Assembly: GCA_900314365.1 (NCBI GenBank)
Contig: OMVH01000144.1
Location: forward strand, 1-10,015
DNA: 10,015 bases
Reading direction: 5' to 3'
DNA from: an uncultured Prevotella sp.
GTDB lineage: Bacteria; Bacteroidota; Bacteroidia; Bacteroidales; Bacteroidaceae
Of the stretch, positions 1-6,550 are shown one piece after another. Both the position numbers and the translations under genes were made by a program. The notes beneath the pieces were generated by a model, which saw only the letters and a program-made list of their open reading frames with translations, made no database searches and had not been told where the DNA came from. Numbering within the stretch: position 1 is the stretch's first letter; the number at the start of each line of letters is the position of its first letter.

Positions 1-534
1 GCCTATGAAAACATAAATTCCTAACATACAATCAATTACAAAGTCTCTCTATTTTTGCGTATTTGGGAGCAAAGTAAGTCTTGCTTCAAAATATGCCCGT
101 ATTTTGGCACTTTCGCGTTCGTTTTTCTTTACAAACATTCTCGAGACCTTTGATTTTTGATACGCTTTTTCGGGCCGAAGACAAACAAGTGTGCAATGTG
201 ATTTCAGCAACCCGATTTTCTTAAATGTGTTTCCTGCAGTCTGTGTTCTCATGGCAGTCCACATTCTACAACAAGCAGTAAAAACGGTTTTGAATCCATC
301 GGATTTCCTTCAATTCTTTTCCATCGTGAATCTGCTAACGATATTAATCCTCACCTGGCAGAGGATGACACTCTTTTGGAACTTGAATACCCATATTTCA
401 CACAAATTCGAATTTGTTGTATTCTATGCCGTGAAAAAGTGCCTGGCTGCTGTCTGTTTTTTTATTTTCTGCTATGTTTTCTTCGTCATATCGGATATTA
501 ACCTTATATTTGCCCCCGCAAAAGAAAATGTCTT
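1..534. other. AT-rich stretch without a convincing gene
   Basis: This stretch is visibly richer in A and T than the genes to its right. A + strand reading frame opens with GTG at 191 (first internal ATG at 251) and ends at 538, overlapping the next start codon as ATGA. Its product would be hydrophobic and rich in Phe, Leu, Ile, Val and Cys, which is what T-rich non-coding DNA tends to give, and the promoter of the next gene lies inside its end, so I do not call it. A minus-strand frame (264-49) gives a 71-residue basic peptide with no recognised domain. A TAnnTTTG match at 50-57 lacks a -33 partner. I see no tRNA or strong terminator. The left end may hold the 3' flank of a gene outside the window. 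Confidence 0.5.
505..512 (+). promoter_or_regulatory. Putative promoter of the 535-3724 gene pair (-7 box)
   Basis: TATATTTG matches the Bacteroidetes sigma-ABfr -7 consensus TAnnTTTG exactly. Transcription would begin a few bases downstream, leaving a leader of under 20 nt before the ATG at 535. At the expected -33 distance there is only T-rich sequence (TTTT/TTC around 477-484), not a clean TTTG, so the match is one-sided. Confidence 0.45.
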
Positions 535-1458
535 ATGAGGTTCACATCCGGTCTTGCGCTTCTGCTTCTGCTCGCGGTTTGCAGTTGTCAGAATGAGTAC
601 CGAGTAGAAAGACGCGCTTGTTATTACTGGCGCACAACGCTCCAACTGAGTCCCGAAGAGCGTTCTTTCCTGCGTCAGCATGACGTGGGACGCATCTATC
701 TACGCTATTTTGACGTCGTGACAGACGGAGCAGGAGGCTCGCTGCCCAATGCAACACTGAGTTTTGACGACTCTCTTCCTCGCGGCCTTGAAGTGGTGCC
801 GGTGATTTACATTCACAACGACTGCATGCGGCAGGATGCTACAGGCTTAGCTGAAAAAATATGGAAACGCGTCAGACAGATGAATGAGACCAATGGCATC
901 GGCCCCGTCAATGAGCTACAGATTGATTGTGACTGGACCATTCAGACCCGTAGTCGTTTCTTCAAATTGATGGAAGAGTTCCGACAGCTTTGCCATAGCT
1001 ACGGGGCGAAACTCTCTGCTACCATTCGTCTGCACCAGCTTTCCCAACCAGCCCCACCCGTTGACCGTGGGGTCTTGATGTTGTATAATACAGGCGATGT
1101 GACACGTCTTGACGTCAGTAAGCCCATACTCGACATCAAGGATGTAAAGCCCTATCTTCATTCACTCCCTCATTATCCGCTCGAACTCTCCGCAGCCTAT
1201 CCGCTTTATACTTGGCATGTGCTCTTTCGTGCTGGCCGTTATGTGGGTATCATGCACGGTGACGACGATCTTCCGGTGCTTCCAGGCGACTCTATTGTCG
1301 TTAGGCAGCCTTCGCTCGACGATATTCTCGAAACCGAAGAAGCCGTAGAGAAAGTGCGTCCGGACATCAATAGAGAGGTGATACTTTATGACTTGAGTAA
1401 GAACAACATAGAACGATTTAGTTTAACTGATTATGAAAGGATTTTCAAAAACCCTTAG
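535..1458 (+). CDS. Exported lipoprotein with TIM-barrel-like fold, possibly DUF3142-type
   Basis: The 307-residue product starts with a short basic end, a Leu-rich core (residues 7-15) and a lipobox-like V-C-S-C, so Cys18 is the likely lipidated residue of the mature protein. The body alternates hydrophobic strands with helices as in a TIM barrel: RIYLRYFDV (53-61), VVPVIYI (87-93), ELQIDCDWT (127-135), KLSATIRL (159-166) and GVLMLYN (179-185). Asp131 and Asp133 at the end of a strand resemble an active-site position in glycosidase-like barrels. The pattern, especially strand-IDCDWT followed by a TR..F helix, reminds me of DUF3142 proteins, whose function is unknown; this is recognition from memory, not a search. 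It overlaps the next gene by 26 bp, so the two are probably co-translated. The only plausible start is ATG 535, just after the promoter. A sugar-related role is inference only. Confidence 0.8.
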   Translation: MRFTSGLALLLLLAVCSCQNEYRVERRACYYWRTTLQLSPEERSFLRQHDVGRIYLRYFDVVTDGAGGSLPNATLSFDDSLPRGLEVVPVIYIHNDCMRQDATGLAEKIWKRVRQMNETNGIGPVNELQIDCDWTIQTRSRFFKLMEEFRQLCHSYGAKLSATIRLHQLSQPAPPVDRGVLMLYNTGDVTRLDVSKPILDIKDVKPYLHSLPHYPLELSAAYPLYTWHVLFRAGRYVGIMHGDDDLPVLPGDSIVVRQPSLDDILETEEAVEKVRPDINREVILYDLSKNNIERFSLTDYERIFKNP

Positions 1459-3724
1459 ACGAGGTGTTCTGCCTCTCTTTTTGGCACTTGCAGCAGCTTT
1501 ACCACAGTCTTTAATGGCATGTGGACCAGAGACACCGACCCATAACTGCTATCTTTTCAGTGCCTTTCCGCGTAACCTTATGTGGGACAACTTTGAGCAG
1601 AAAACCGATGATTTCTGGAGCAAGTACCTTGCGAATGGCGACGGAAAAGTCTCTTTCCTTTACAACTCATCTGACATTCTCGATGCTGCGAAGAAAAAAG
1701 GAGATACGGAGATGGTGAATTACATAAAGTTGCTGAAAACATACATAGAAGACTATCAGATATTTACAGGCTGGGAATACCCTACGAGGGAGCAACTTGT
1801 TCAACGCAATCTTCACCTGAGGCAAATGGTTGCGGCTGCAAATAGCTATCGCGGCAAGCGACTTCGACAACAATATGCATTGCTGAAAATGCGCGGCCTC
1901 TTTGGCATGAGGCTATATAAGCAGGCTGCCGGCTACTGGCAGTCTAAGGCACGAAAACTTCCAGAATCAGTCTACCGTGAACGTATGGAGAACATCTATG
2001 CCGGATGCTTGTTGCGCCAGGGACAAAAGCGGGAAGCTGTAGAAATCTACGCGCGTCAGCAGGACTATGTCTCTCTAAAATATTGCGTGAGAAACTATCG
2101 TAATCTCGCCGGAATAAAGAAGGTTTACGCAGACAATCCCAACTCGGCCACACTTACCTATCTTGTTCAGGACTTTGTCAACAACACTCAGGAAACGATG
2201 GATGTCCTTTCCGACCGATATGCTTCCACCGAAGCGTCGGCTGCTGATTCCGATCTCGTGGCAGGAATGAGCATGATAGATGCCCGCGTGGTTTACCGCA
2301 AGGATGCCGATGAATTCGTTGATTTTGCACGCAAGGTTCTCTCTGAAGGCAAGACTCTGAGTCCCTGTCTTTGGATGAGCGCCATAGGCTGCATCCATCA
2401 TCTCACCGGTAACTACACAGAGGCGGCCAAGGAGCTGTCGGCTGCACTTTCTTTGAACGGGACTCAGTGCATGAAGGATAACGCTCGCGCTATTCTCATG
2501 GTCAACCAGGTACATACGGAACCTTTCGGAAAAGATTTCTACACCTTAATGGCCAACAACCTGAAGTGGCTCGACAGAATGTCTGAGTCTGCGGAGAAGA
2601 CTCCTGATTACAGTCCCGACCACTATGCCGACGTCAAGGACAGGCTCATCTATCGCAACCTCGTACCACTCCTGCAAAGCAAGGGGCAGAGCGACCTTGC
2701 ACGAGCTCTCATAGGGGTACAGTGTAAGGATATGTTCGATAAAGAGCACTGGATTTCCCCCTATTCCAACGACTATTTCTCCGCACTGCAGGAATTGTCG
2801 GCCAAGGAGATAGCGGCCTATTATACGACCATTCTTCAGTCTCGCAGCAATGCGCTCGAGACCTATGCTTACAATGCCGTAACCATCAATTCTGACTACT
2901 ACAACGATATTATCGGTACAAGGTATCTCTCTCAGGGTGACTTTGATAAAGCCATGGTCTACCTTGGGAGGGTCAGCCTCGGATTCCTCGCCAAGCAAAA
3001 CATTGCTCCTTATGCTGCACGCAGAACGTGGACGGTGGACCGTTGGCTCGAGAAGCAGAAGATGCCGGAAAACTTTTGGGAAGAATCCGCTTCCGGTTCG
3101 TTGAGGTTCTCTTCCAATAAGAAGCTCGACTATTGCCGCGAGATGGTTCGAGAGCTCAGCCTTTACCGCAATATGCGTGAAGGTATCGACCGCAGACAGC
3201 AGGCCTACAAACTGGCCTCACTCTACTATCAGGCCAGTTACGAAGGTGATTGCTGGTGGTTGACTCAGTACGGAGTGAGCTGTTCGCAGGATAGTACACT
3301 ATTAGGAACTAAGGACTTCGTAGCCGAGGCTATTGCATTGCTTGAACCGCTATCTAAACCTTATGACTTTGGTCTGCTGATGGCTCAAGCCCGTAATAAG
3401 AAGGAGGCTAAAGCATTGCGGAAGGATTTCGAGGCCAGGTACGGCAAGAAGGGGAGTGATAAGTTTGCAAAAGAAGTATATCTCCTGCGCGAGAAGAGCC
3501 TCTATGCACTTGCCTTCATCCATCGCGACCCATGGTATTTCACGGGATGGGATACGAAGGCTGAACAATGGTACGACTACGACAATCTGCTTGTTCGGCC
3601 CGCTTCACGTCAGTACCGAGCTTTAGCAGCCCTGTCAGCTTTCCGAACTGACCATCATTCTGACATTGCTCCCTATATTTCTCATTGCGACGTATTGAAG
3701 CGATTTGAGTCTTTCAAACATTGA
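1433..3724 (+). CDS. Large exported protein with TPR-like helical repeats, function unknown
   Basis: The 763-residue product has an N-terminal export signal: basic residues 2-10, a hydrophobic core at 12-23, then L-M-A-C, so lipidation at Cys30 is likely (signal peptidase I cleavage after Ala29 is the alternative). The mature protein opens CGPETP and then has Tyr- and Trp-rich sequence. Most of the rest looks alpha-helical. TPR-like helix pairs are visible near residues 187-205 (GCLLRQGQKREAVEIY), 314-345 (GCIHHLTGNYTEAAKELSAAL) and 497-515 (YLSQGDFDKAMVYLGRV). The C-terminal part has many aromatic residues (about 690-725). No catalytic motif is recognised. Its start lies inside the preceding lipoprotein gene, and the overlap suggests translational coupling and a shared role, perhaps a scaffold and partner at the cell envelope. 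Codon use and base composition look like its neighbours, so there is no sign of recent transfer. I do not know the function. Confidence 0.85.
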   Translation: MKGFSKTLRRGVLPLFLALAAALPQSLMACGPETPTHNCYLFSAFPRNLMWDNFEQKTDDFWSKYLANGDGKVSFLYNSSDILDAAKKKGDTEMVNYIKLLKTYIEDYQIFTGWEYPTREQLVQRNLHLRQMVAAANSYRGKRLRQQYALLKMRGLFGMRLYKQAAGYWQSKARKLPESVYRERMENIYAGCLLRQGQKREAVEIYARQQDYVSLKYCVRNYRNLAGIKKVYADNPNSATLTYLVQDFVNNTQETMDVLSDRYASTEASAADSDLVAGMSMIDARVVYRKDADEFVDFARKVLSEGKTLSPCLWMSAIGCIHHLTGNYTEAAKELSAALSLNGTQCMKDNARAILMVNQVHTEPFGKDFYTLMANNLKWLDRMSESAEKTPDYSPDHYADVKDRLIYRNLVPLLQSKGQSDLARALIGVQCKDMFDKEHWISPYSNDYFSALQELSAKEIAAYYTTILQSRSNALETYAYNAVTINSDYYNDIIGTRYLSQGDFDKAMVYLGRVSLGFLAKQNIAPYAARRTWTVDRWLEKQKMPENFWEESASGSLRFSSNKKLDYCREMVRELSLYRNMREGIDRRQQAYKLASLYYQASYEGDCWWLTQYGVSCSQDSTLLGTKDFVAEAIALLEPLSKPYDFGLLMAQARNKKEAKALRKDFEARYGKKGSDKFAKEVYLLREKSLYALAFIHRDPWYFTGWDTKAEQWYDYDNLLVRPASRQYRALAALSAFRTDHHSDIAPYISHCDVLKRFESFKH

Positions 3725-3945
3725 ATCTCCCATTCATAACCGACTCTGAGTACTCAGATTATTCTGAATACTCAGATTACTCCAAATACTCCGATTATTC
3801 TGAATACTCAGATTACTCCGAATACTCAGATTACTCTGAATACTCAGATTACTCCGACATTCAAGCCCTGTCGGAGTCCTGCACCGACTGTTTCATCTTG
3901 CGAATTTGCAGACCAAAATATACACAATCGCTGCAAACCGATTAA
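3721..3945 (+). CDS. Possible small repeat-coded ORF (E-Y-S-D-Y-S repeats), doubtful
   Basis: An open frame starts with TTG at 3721, overlapping the TGA stop of the 763-residue gene as TTGA, and would give 74 residues: a short lead, six E-Y-S-D-Y-S hexapeptides, then 29 unremarkable residues including three Cys. There is no ATG start and no visible ribosome binding site. All three + strand frames are open across the array, so openness alone is not evidence of coding. In favour, nearly all differences between repeat copies are silent in this frame. It could be a separate peptide made by termination-reinitiation, the tail of the upstream protein after a frameshift, or simply non-coding repeats. 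Confidence 0.2.
   Translation: MNLPFITDSEYSDYSEYSDYSKYSDYSEYSDYSEYSDYSEYSDYSDIQALSESCTDCFILRICRPKYTQSLQTD
3748..3855 (+). repeat. Six tandem copies of an 18-bp repeat
   Basis: Six head-to-tail units of consensus GAATACTCAGATTACTCC fill 108 bp. Units 2, 4 and 6 are identical; unit 5 differs at one base; units 1 and 3 share a TATTCT end; unit 3 starts with A instead of G. Each unit is itself two diverged 9-bp halves (GAATACTCA and GATTACTCC). There are no spacers, so this is not a CRISPR array. It sits immediately after the stop of the 763-residue gene and runs straight into an inverted repeat. Such arrays expand and contract by slippage, so copy number probably varies between strains (inference). 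Confidence 0.95.
3851..3877 (+). terminator. Perfect 9-bp hairpin, possible terminator of the 535-3724 operon
   Basis: ACTCCGACA (3851-3859) and TGTCGGAGT (3869-3877) are exact reverse complements around a 9-nt loop. The left arm begins within the last copy of the tandem repeat. The downstream sequence is not a good U-tract (only short T runs around 3891-3899), so intrinsic termination is uncertain. Position fits: end of one operon, about 100 bp ahead of the next promoter. Confidence 0.4.
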
Positions 3946-3981
3946 AAAATTCACAAATCCTACTTAAAAACAGAAAAGACG

Positions 3982-4012
3982 TTGGTTGTTACGTCAAAAA
4001 TATATATTTTTG
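3982..4012 (+). promoter_or_regulatory. Promoter upstream of nhaD
   Basis: TATTTTTG at 4005-4012 matches the Bacteroidetes TAnnTTTG -7 box exactly, and TTG at 3982-3984 lies 20 bases upstream, within the usual 19-21 spacing for the -33 element. The leader to the ATG at 4035 would be about 17 nt and has no Shine-Dalgarno site. A short inverted repeat, GACGT (3978-3982) and ACGTC (3991-3995), brackets the -33 region and could be an operator, but with 5-bp arms it could also be chance. Confidence 0.7.
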
Positions 4013-4034
4013 TATCTGATTAGAAAGATACGTA

Positions 4035-5399
4035 ATGACCATAATTATCGTCACGATATTCCTCATGGCCTACCTGCTCATAGCGACAGGAGTATTCACA
4101 AACGTGAATAAGGCAGCTGTGGCCATCTTTGCCGGCACCCTTTGCTGGATGCTATATATTGGCTACGGCACTGATTTCGTGATGAGCCAGCATCAGGCCG
4201 AATTCTTTGACTTTCTCGGCTCTCAAAAGCCCGATGCCACGAACGTAAAGGAATTTATAGCAGGAAGCATATTCCTTAAATATGTAGGGCGCGCTGCAGA
4301 AGTGGTCCTTTTCCTGTTGGCCACCATGACCATCATAGAAATTCTCGACAACAACGGTTGCCTGGATTTTATCTCCCAGCTACTCAAAACCCGCCGTAGT
4401 CAGCGCATGCTTTGGCTTCTTGGCAGCATCACTTTCCTCATCTCGGCCAATCTCGACAACCTCACGACCACGGTCATGATGCTCACCATCATGCACAAGA
4501 TCATTCCTAGCCGGCGCCAACGCATGATTTACGGTGCCGCTGTGGTTCTTGCAGCAACATGCGGAGGAGCGCTCACTGTCATCGGAGACCCAACTGGCCT
4601 TGTGCTTTGGAACATGGGAGCTGTCACAGCCACCAACTTGTCGATGTCGTTGGCCATTCCCTGTATCCTTGCCTGGGTAATACCCACATGGCTCCTGGGA
4701 CGCAGTCTGCCAGAAAGAGTCGACACGGAGTGGATAACACTGCCTTACCGGGGCGATGACACCAATCTCAATGTATGGCAGCGCCTTGTGATGCTTTTTG
4801 TAAGTTTAGGCGGATTGTGGTTTATCCCGTCGTTCCACGACATCACAAAGCTCAGTCCATTCCTTGGTGCCCTCTGTGTTCTGTCCATTCTGTGGATAGT
4901 GAACGAGATTTTCAACCGGAAGCTTCTTAGCACCGAGCGCAGTACCTTGCGACGCATACCACTCATCATGAAATATGGCACCGTGAAACTCATGCTCTTC
5001 GTCATTGGCATCATGCTACTGTGCGGCGTTCTCAGTGAGACAGGCATAATCGCCCAGTTCACGCATTGGGTTGGTTTCCAGGATCACAGTGCCTGGCTCG
5101 TTGGCGGTATAGCCGGTATTGTGAGCTCGGTGGTCGACAACTTTGCTTCGGCTATGGGCTTCATCTCCCTTCATGCCGTCGATGGAACCACCGATGCCTT
5201 TGCCTGTGATGGCAGTTTCTGGAAGATAATCGCCTACACCACGGGGGTAGGCTGTAACATCCTGGCTATAGGCTCCATGAGCGGACTGGCCTATATGCGA
5301 CTTGAACGCGTTCATATCGGATGGTATTTCCGAAATGTAGGATGGAAGGCTCTTGTAGGGATAGCGGTAGGCTACGGCGCACTTTACTTTACAGTTTGA
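4035..5399 (+). CDS. nhaD: NhaD-type Na+/H+ antiporter, inner membrane
   Basis: The 454-residue product is a polytopic membrane protein (about 11-12 hydrophobic segments) of the NhaD branch of the ion transporter superfamily, which also contains ArsB and citrate/dicarboxylate carriers. NhaD exchanges cytoplasmic Na+ (or Li+) for external H+, supporting salt and pH homeostasis. Signature stretches are in family order: SANLDNLTTT (137-146), CGGALTVIGDPTGLVLW (176-192), SSVVDNFAS (364-372) and TGVGCNILAIGSMSG (403-417), each near the middle or end of a membrane segment; Asp141, Asp185 and Asp368 are candidate ion-site acids. Length is normal for the family. The second VVDN motif is followed by FAS rather than the VPLVAA run I associate with proteobacterial NhaD. 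It has its own promoter, and phosphofructokinase follows after 48 bp, possibly co-transcribed. Other substrates in the superfamily cannot be fully excluded. Confidence 0.88.
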   Translation: MTIIIVTIFLMAYLLIATGVFTNVNKAAVAIFAGTLCWMLYIGYGTDFVMSQHQAEFFDFLGSQKPDATNVKEFIAGSIFLKYVGRAAEVVLFLLATMTIIEILDNNGCLDFISQLLKTRRSQRMLWLLGSITFLISANLDNLTTTVMMLTIMHKIIPSRRQRMIYGAAVVLAATCGGALTVIGDPTGLVLWNMGAVTATNLSMSLAIPCILAWVIPTWLLGRSLPERVDTEWITLPYRGDDTNLNVWQRLVMLFVSLGGLWFIPSFHDITKLSPFLGALCVLSILWIVNEIFNRKLLSTERSTLRRIPLIMKYGTVKLMLFVIGIMLLCGVLSETGIIAQFTHWVGFQDHSAWLVGGIAGIVSSVVDNFASAMGFISLHAVDGTTDAFACDGSFWKIIAYTTGVGCNILAIGSMSGLAYMRLERVHIGWYFRNVGWKALVGIAVGYGALYFTV

Positions 5400-5447
5400 C
5401 AGCAAGATGATTTCAGAATAACAATTAAATAACATATTTAAATAGGT

Positions 5448-6425
5448 ATGGCTAAGATAAAGACGATAGGAATTCTTACCTCGGGCGGTGACGCTCCTGG
5501 CATGAATGCTGCCATAAGGGCAGTCACACGTGCAGGTATTTGCAATGGATTCAATATTAAGGCAATCTACCGAGGCTATGACGGACTCATCAACGACGAA
5601 GTGAAGGACTTCACGACAGAAAACGTCAGTGGCATCATCATGCAGGGTGGAACAATCCTGAAGACAGCACGGTCGAAGGAATTCATGACCGAGGAGGGCC
5701 GCCAGAAAGCCCATGATACTATGGTTAAGGAGGGAATTGATGCCCTCGTCGTCATTGGCGGGAACGGTTCGCTGACCGGTGCCCGCGATTTTGCTGAGAT
5801 GTTCGACTGCTGTTGCATCGGACTGCCCGGAACCATTGACAACGACCTCTATGGTACCGACTCCACGATAGGCTACGACACTACGCTTAACACCATTGTA
5901 GAGTGTGTCGACCGTATCCGCGACACTGCACAGAGCCACGAGCGCATCTTCTTCGTGGAAGTGATGGGGCGTGATGCCGGTTTCCTTGCCCAGAACAGCG
6001 CTATTGCCTCAGGCGCCGAGGCTGCCATCATCCCCGAGGACTCCACGGATGTCGACCAGTTGGCACAGTTCATGGAGCGAGGCATACGTAAGTCAAAACG
6101 CAGCTGCATCGTCATCGTCTCTGAGAGTCCTAAATGTGGAGCACTCTATTACGCTGAGCGAGTGCGCAAGGAATTCCCACAGTACGATGTCCGTGTTTCC
6201 ATACTCGGCCATCTTCAGCGTGGAGGACGTCCCTCGGCCCACGACCGCATTCTTGCATCGCGAACCGGTGTGGGAGCCATCGAAGCTATTATGCAGGGAC
6301 AGCGCAATGTGATGATTGGAGTTCACAACAACGAAGTGGTCTACGTGCCTCTGAGCGAAGCCATCCGCAGTGACAAGCCATTTGACAGAAAGCTGATAAA
6401 GGTCCTCGACGAACTCAGTATCTGA
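5448..6425 (+). CDS. pfkA: 6-phosphofructokinase, ATP-type (PfkA)
   Basis: This 325-residue cytoplasmic enzyme phosphorylates fructose 6-phosphate to fructose 1,6-bisphosphate, the committed step of glycolysis. The match to bacterial PfkA is end to end: nucleotide-binding GILTSGGDAPGMNAAIRAV (8-26), catalytic GTIDND with base Asp131 (E. coli Asp127), HERIFFVEVMGRDAG (164-178) and ILGHLQRGGRPSAHDR (252-267). Gly107 (E. coli Gly104) and Gly128 (E. coli Gly124) are the small residues typical of ATP-using enzymes; pyrophosphate-using ones carry Asp and Lys there. Arg24 and Arg28 correspond to E. coli effector-site Arg21 and Arg25, so allosteric control is possible. Oddity: the GGDGS motif reads GGNGS, with Asn106 at E. 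coli Asp103. No convincing own promoter is seen in the 48-bp gap after nhaD (a near match at 5390-5398 has one extra base), so the two may share a transcript. Confidence 0.96.
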   Translation: MAKIKTIGILTSGGDAPGMNAAIRAVTRAGICNGFNIKAIYRGYDGLINDEVKDFTTENVSGIIMQGGTILKTARSKEFMTEEGRQKAHDTMVKEGIDALVVIGGNGSLTGARDFAEMFDCCCIGLPGTIDNDLYGTDSTIGYDTTLNTIVECVDRIRDTAQSHERIFFVEVMGRDAGFLAQNSAIASGAEAAIIPEDSTDVDQLAQFMERGIRKSKRSCIVIVSESPKCGALYYAERVRKEFPQYDVRVSILGHLQRGGRPSAHDRILASRTGVGAIEAIMQGQRNVMIGVHNNEVVYVPLSEAIRSDKPFDRKLIKVLDELSI

Positions 6426-6434
6426 CTTTATTTG

Positions 6435-6460
6435 TGTTCAAAAAGACCTCTTTTAGGACA
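6435..6460 (+). terminator. Imperfect hairpin after pfkA, possible terminator
   Basis: TGTTC-A-AAAAG (6435-6445) can pair with CTTTT-A-GGACA (6450-6460) across a 4-nt ACCT loop, with one A-A mismatch and one G-U pair. It lies 10 bp after the pfkA stop and ahead of the ATP synthase promoter, which is where a terminator is expected. The stem is AT-rich and is followed by AATTAATATA rather than a T-tract, so it is weak. Confidence 0.4.
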
Positions 6461-6477
6461 AATTAATATATCCAGTG

Positions 6478-6507
6478 TTGGCCGCTTCAAATAAATGGCT
6501 AATTTTG
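6478..6507 (+). promoter_or_regulatory. Promoter of the ATP synthase operon
   Basis: TAATTTTG (6500-6507) is an exact TAnnTTTG -7 box with TTG (6478-6480) 19 bases upstream, the standard Bacteroidetes spacing. Transcription would start near 6513, giving a leader of roughly 38 nt that is A-rich (repeated AATAA/ACAA) with no Shine-Dalgarno motif, as is usual for highly expressed genes in this phylum. Confidence 0.75.
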
Positions 6508-6550
6508 CGCTTAGAAAGAATAACAATAACAACGATTAAAAATAATAACT

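Noticed and set aside
169..179. Palindrome TTCGGGCCGAA as a hairpin or operator
   Set aside because: The central base leaves no room for an RNA loop, and there is no promoter element close enough to suggest an operator.
293..305. Short inverted repeat AATCC-ATC-GGATT as a terminator
   Set aside because: Only 5 bp with a 3-nt loop and no following T-tract on either strand.
191..538. + strand frame for a 115-residue hydrophobic protein ending in an ATGA overlap with the lipoprotein gene
   Set aside because: GTG start, T-rich DNA giving membrane-like residues by composition, no recognisable family, and the downstream gene's promoter lies inside its last codons.
3748..3855. CRISPR-like array
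   Set aside because: The 18-bp units are contiguous with no unique spacers, and no cas genes are nearby.
5390..5398. Possible -7 promoter box for pfkA (TACAGTTTG)
   Set aside because: One base too many between TA and TTTG, inside the nhaD coding end, and no -33 partner.
5016..5939. Long minus-strand open frame (307 residues) across the end of nhaD and the start of pfkA
   Set aside because: It lies antisense to two well-identified genes and shows no family features; it is a reading-frame shadow of their codon use.
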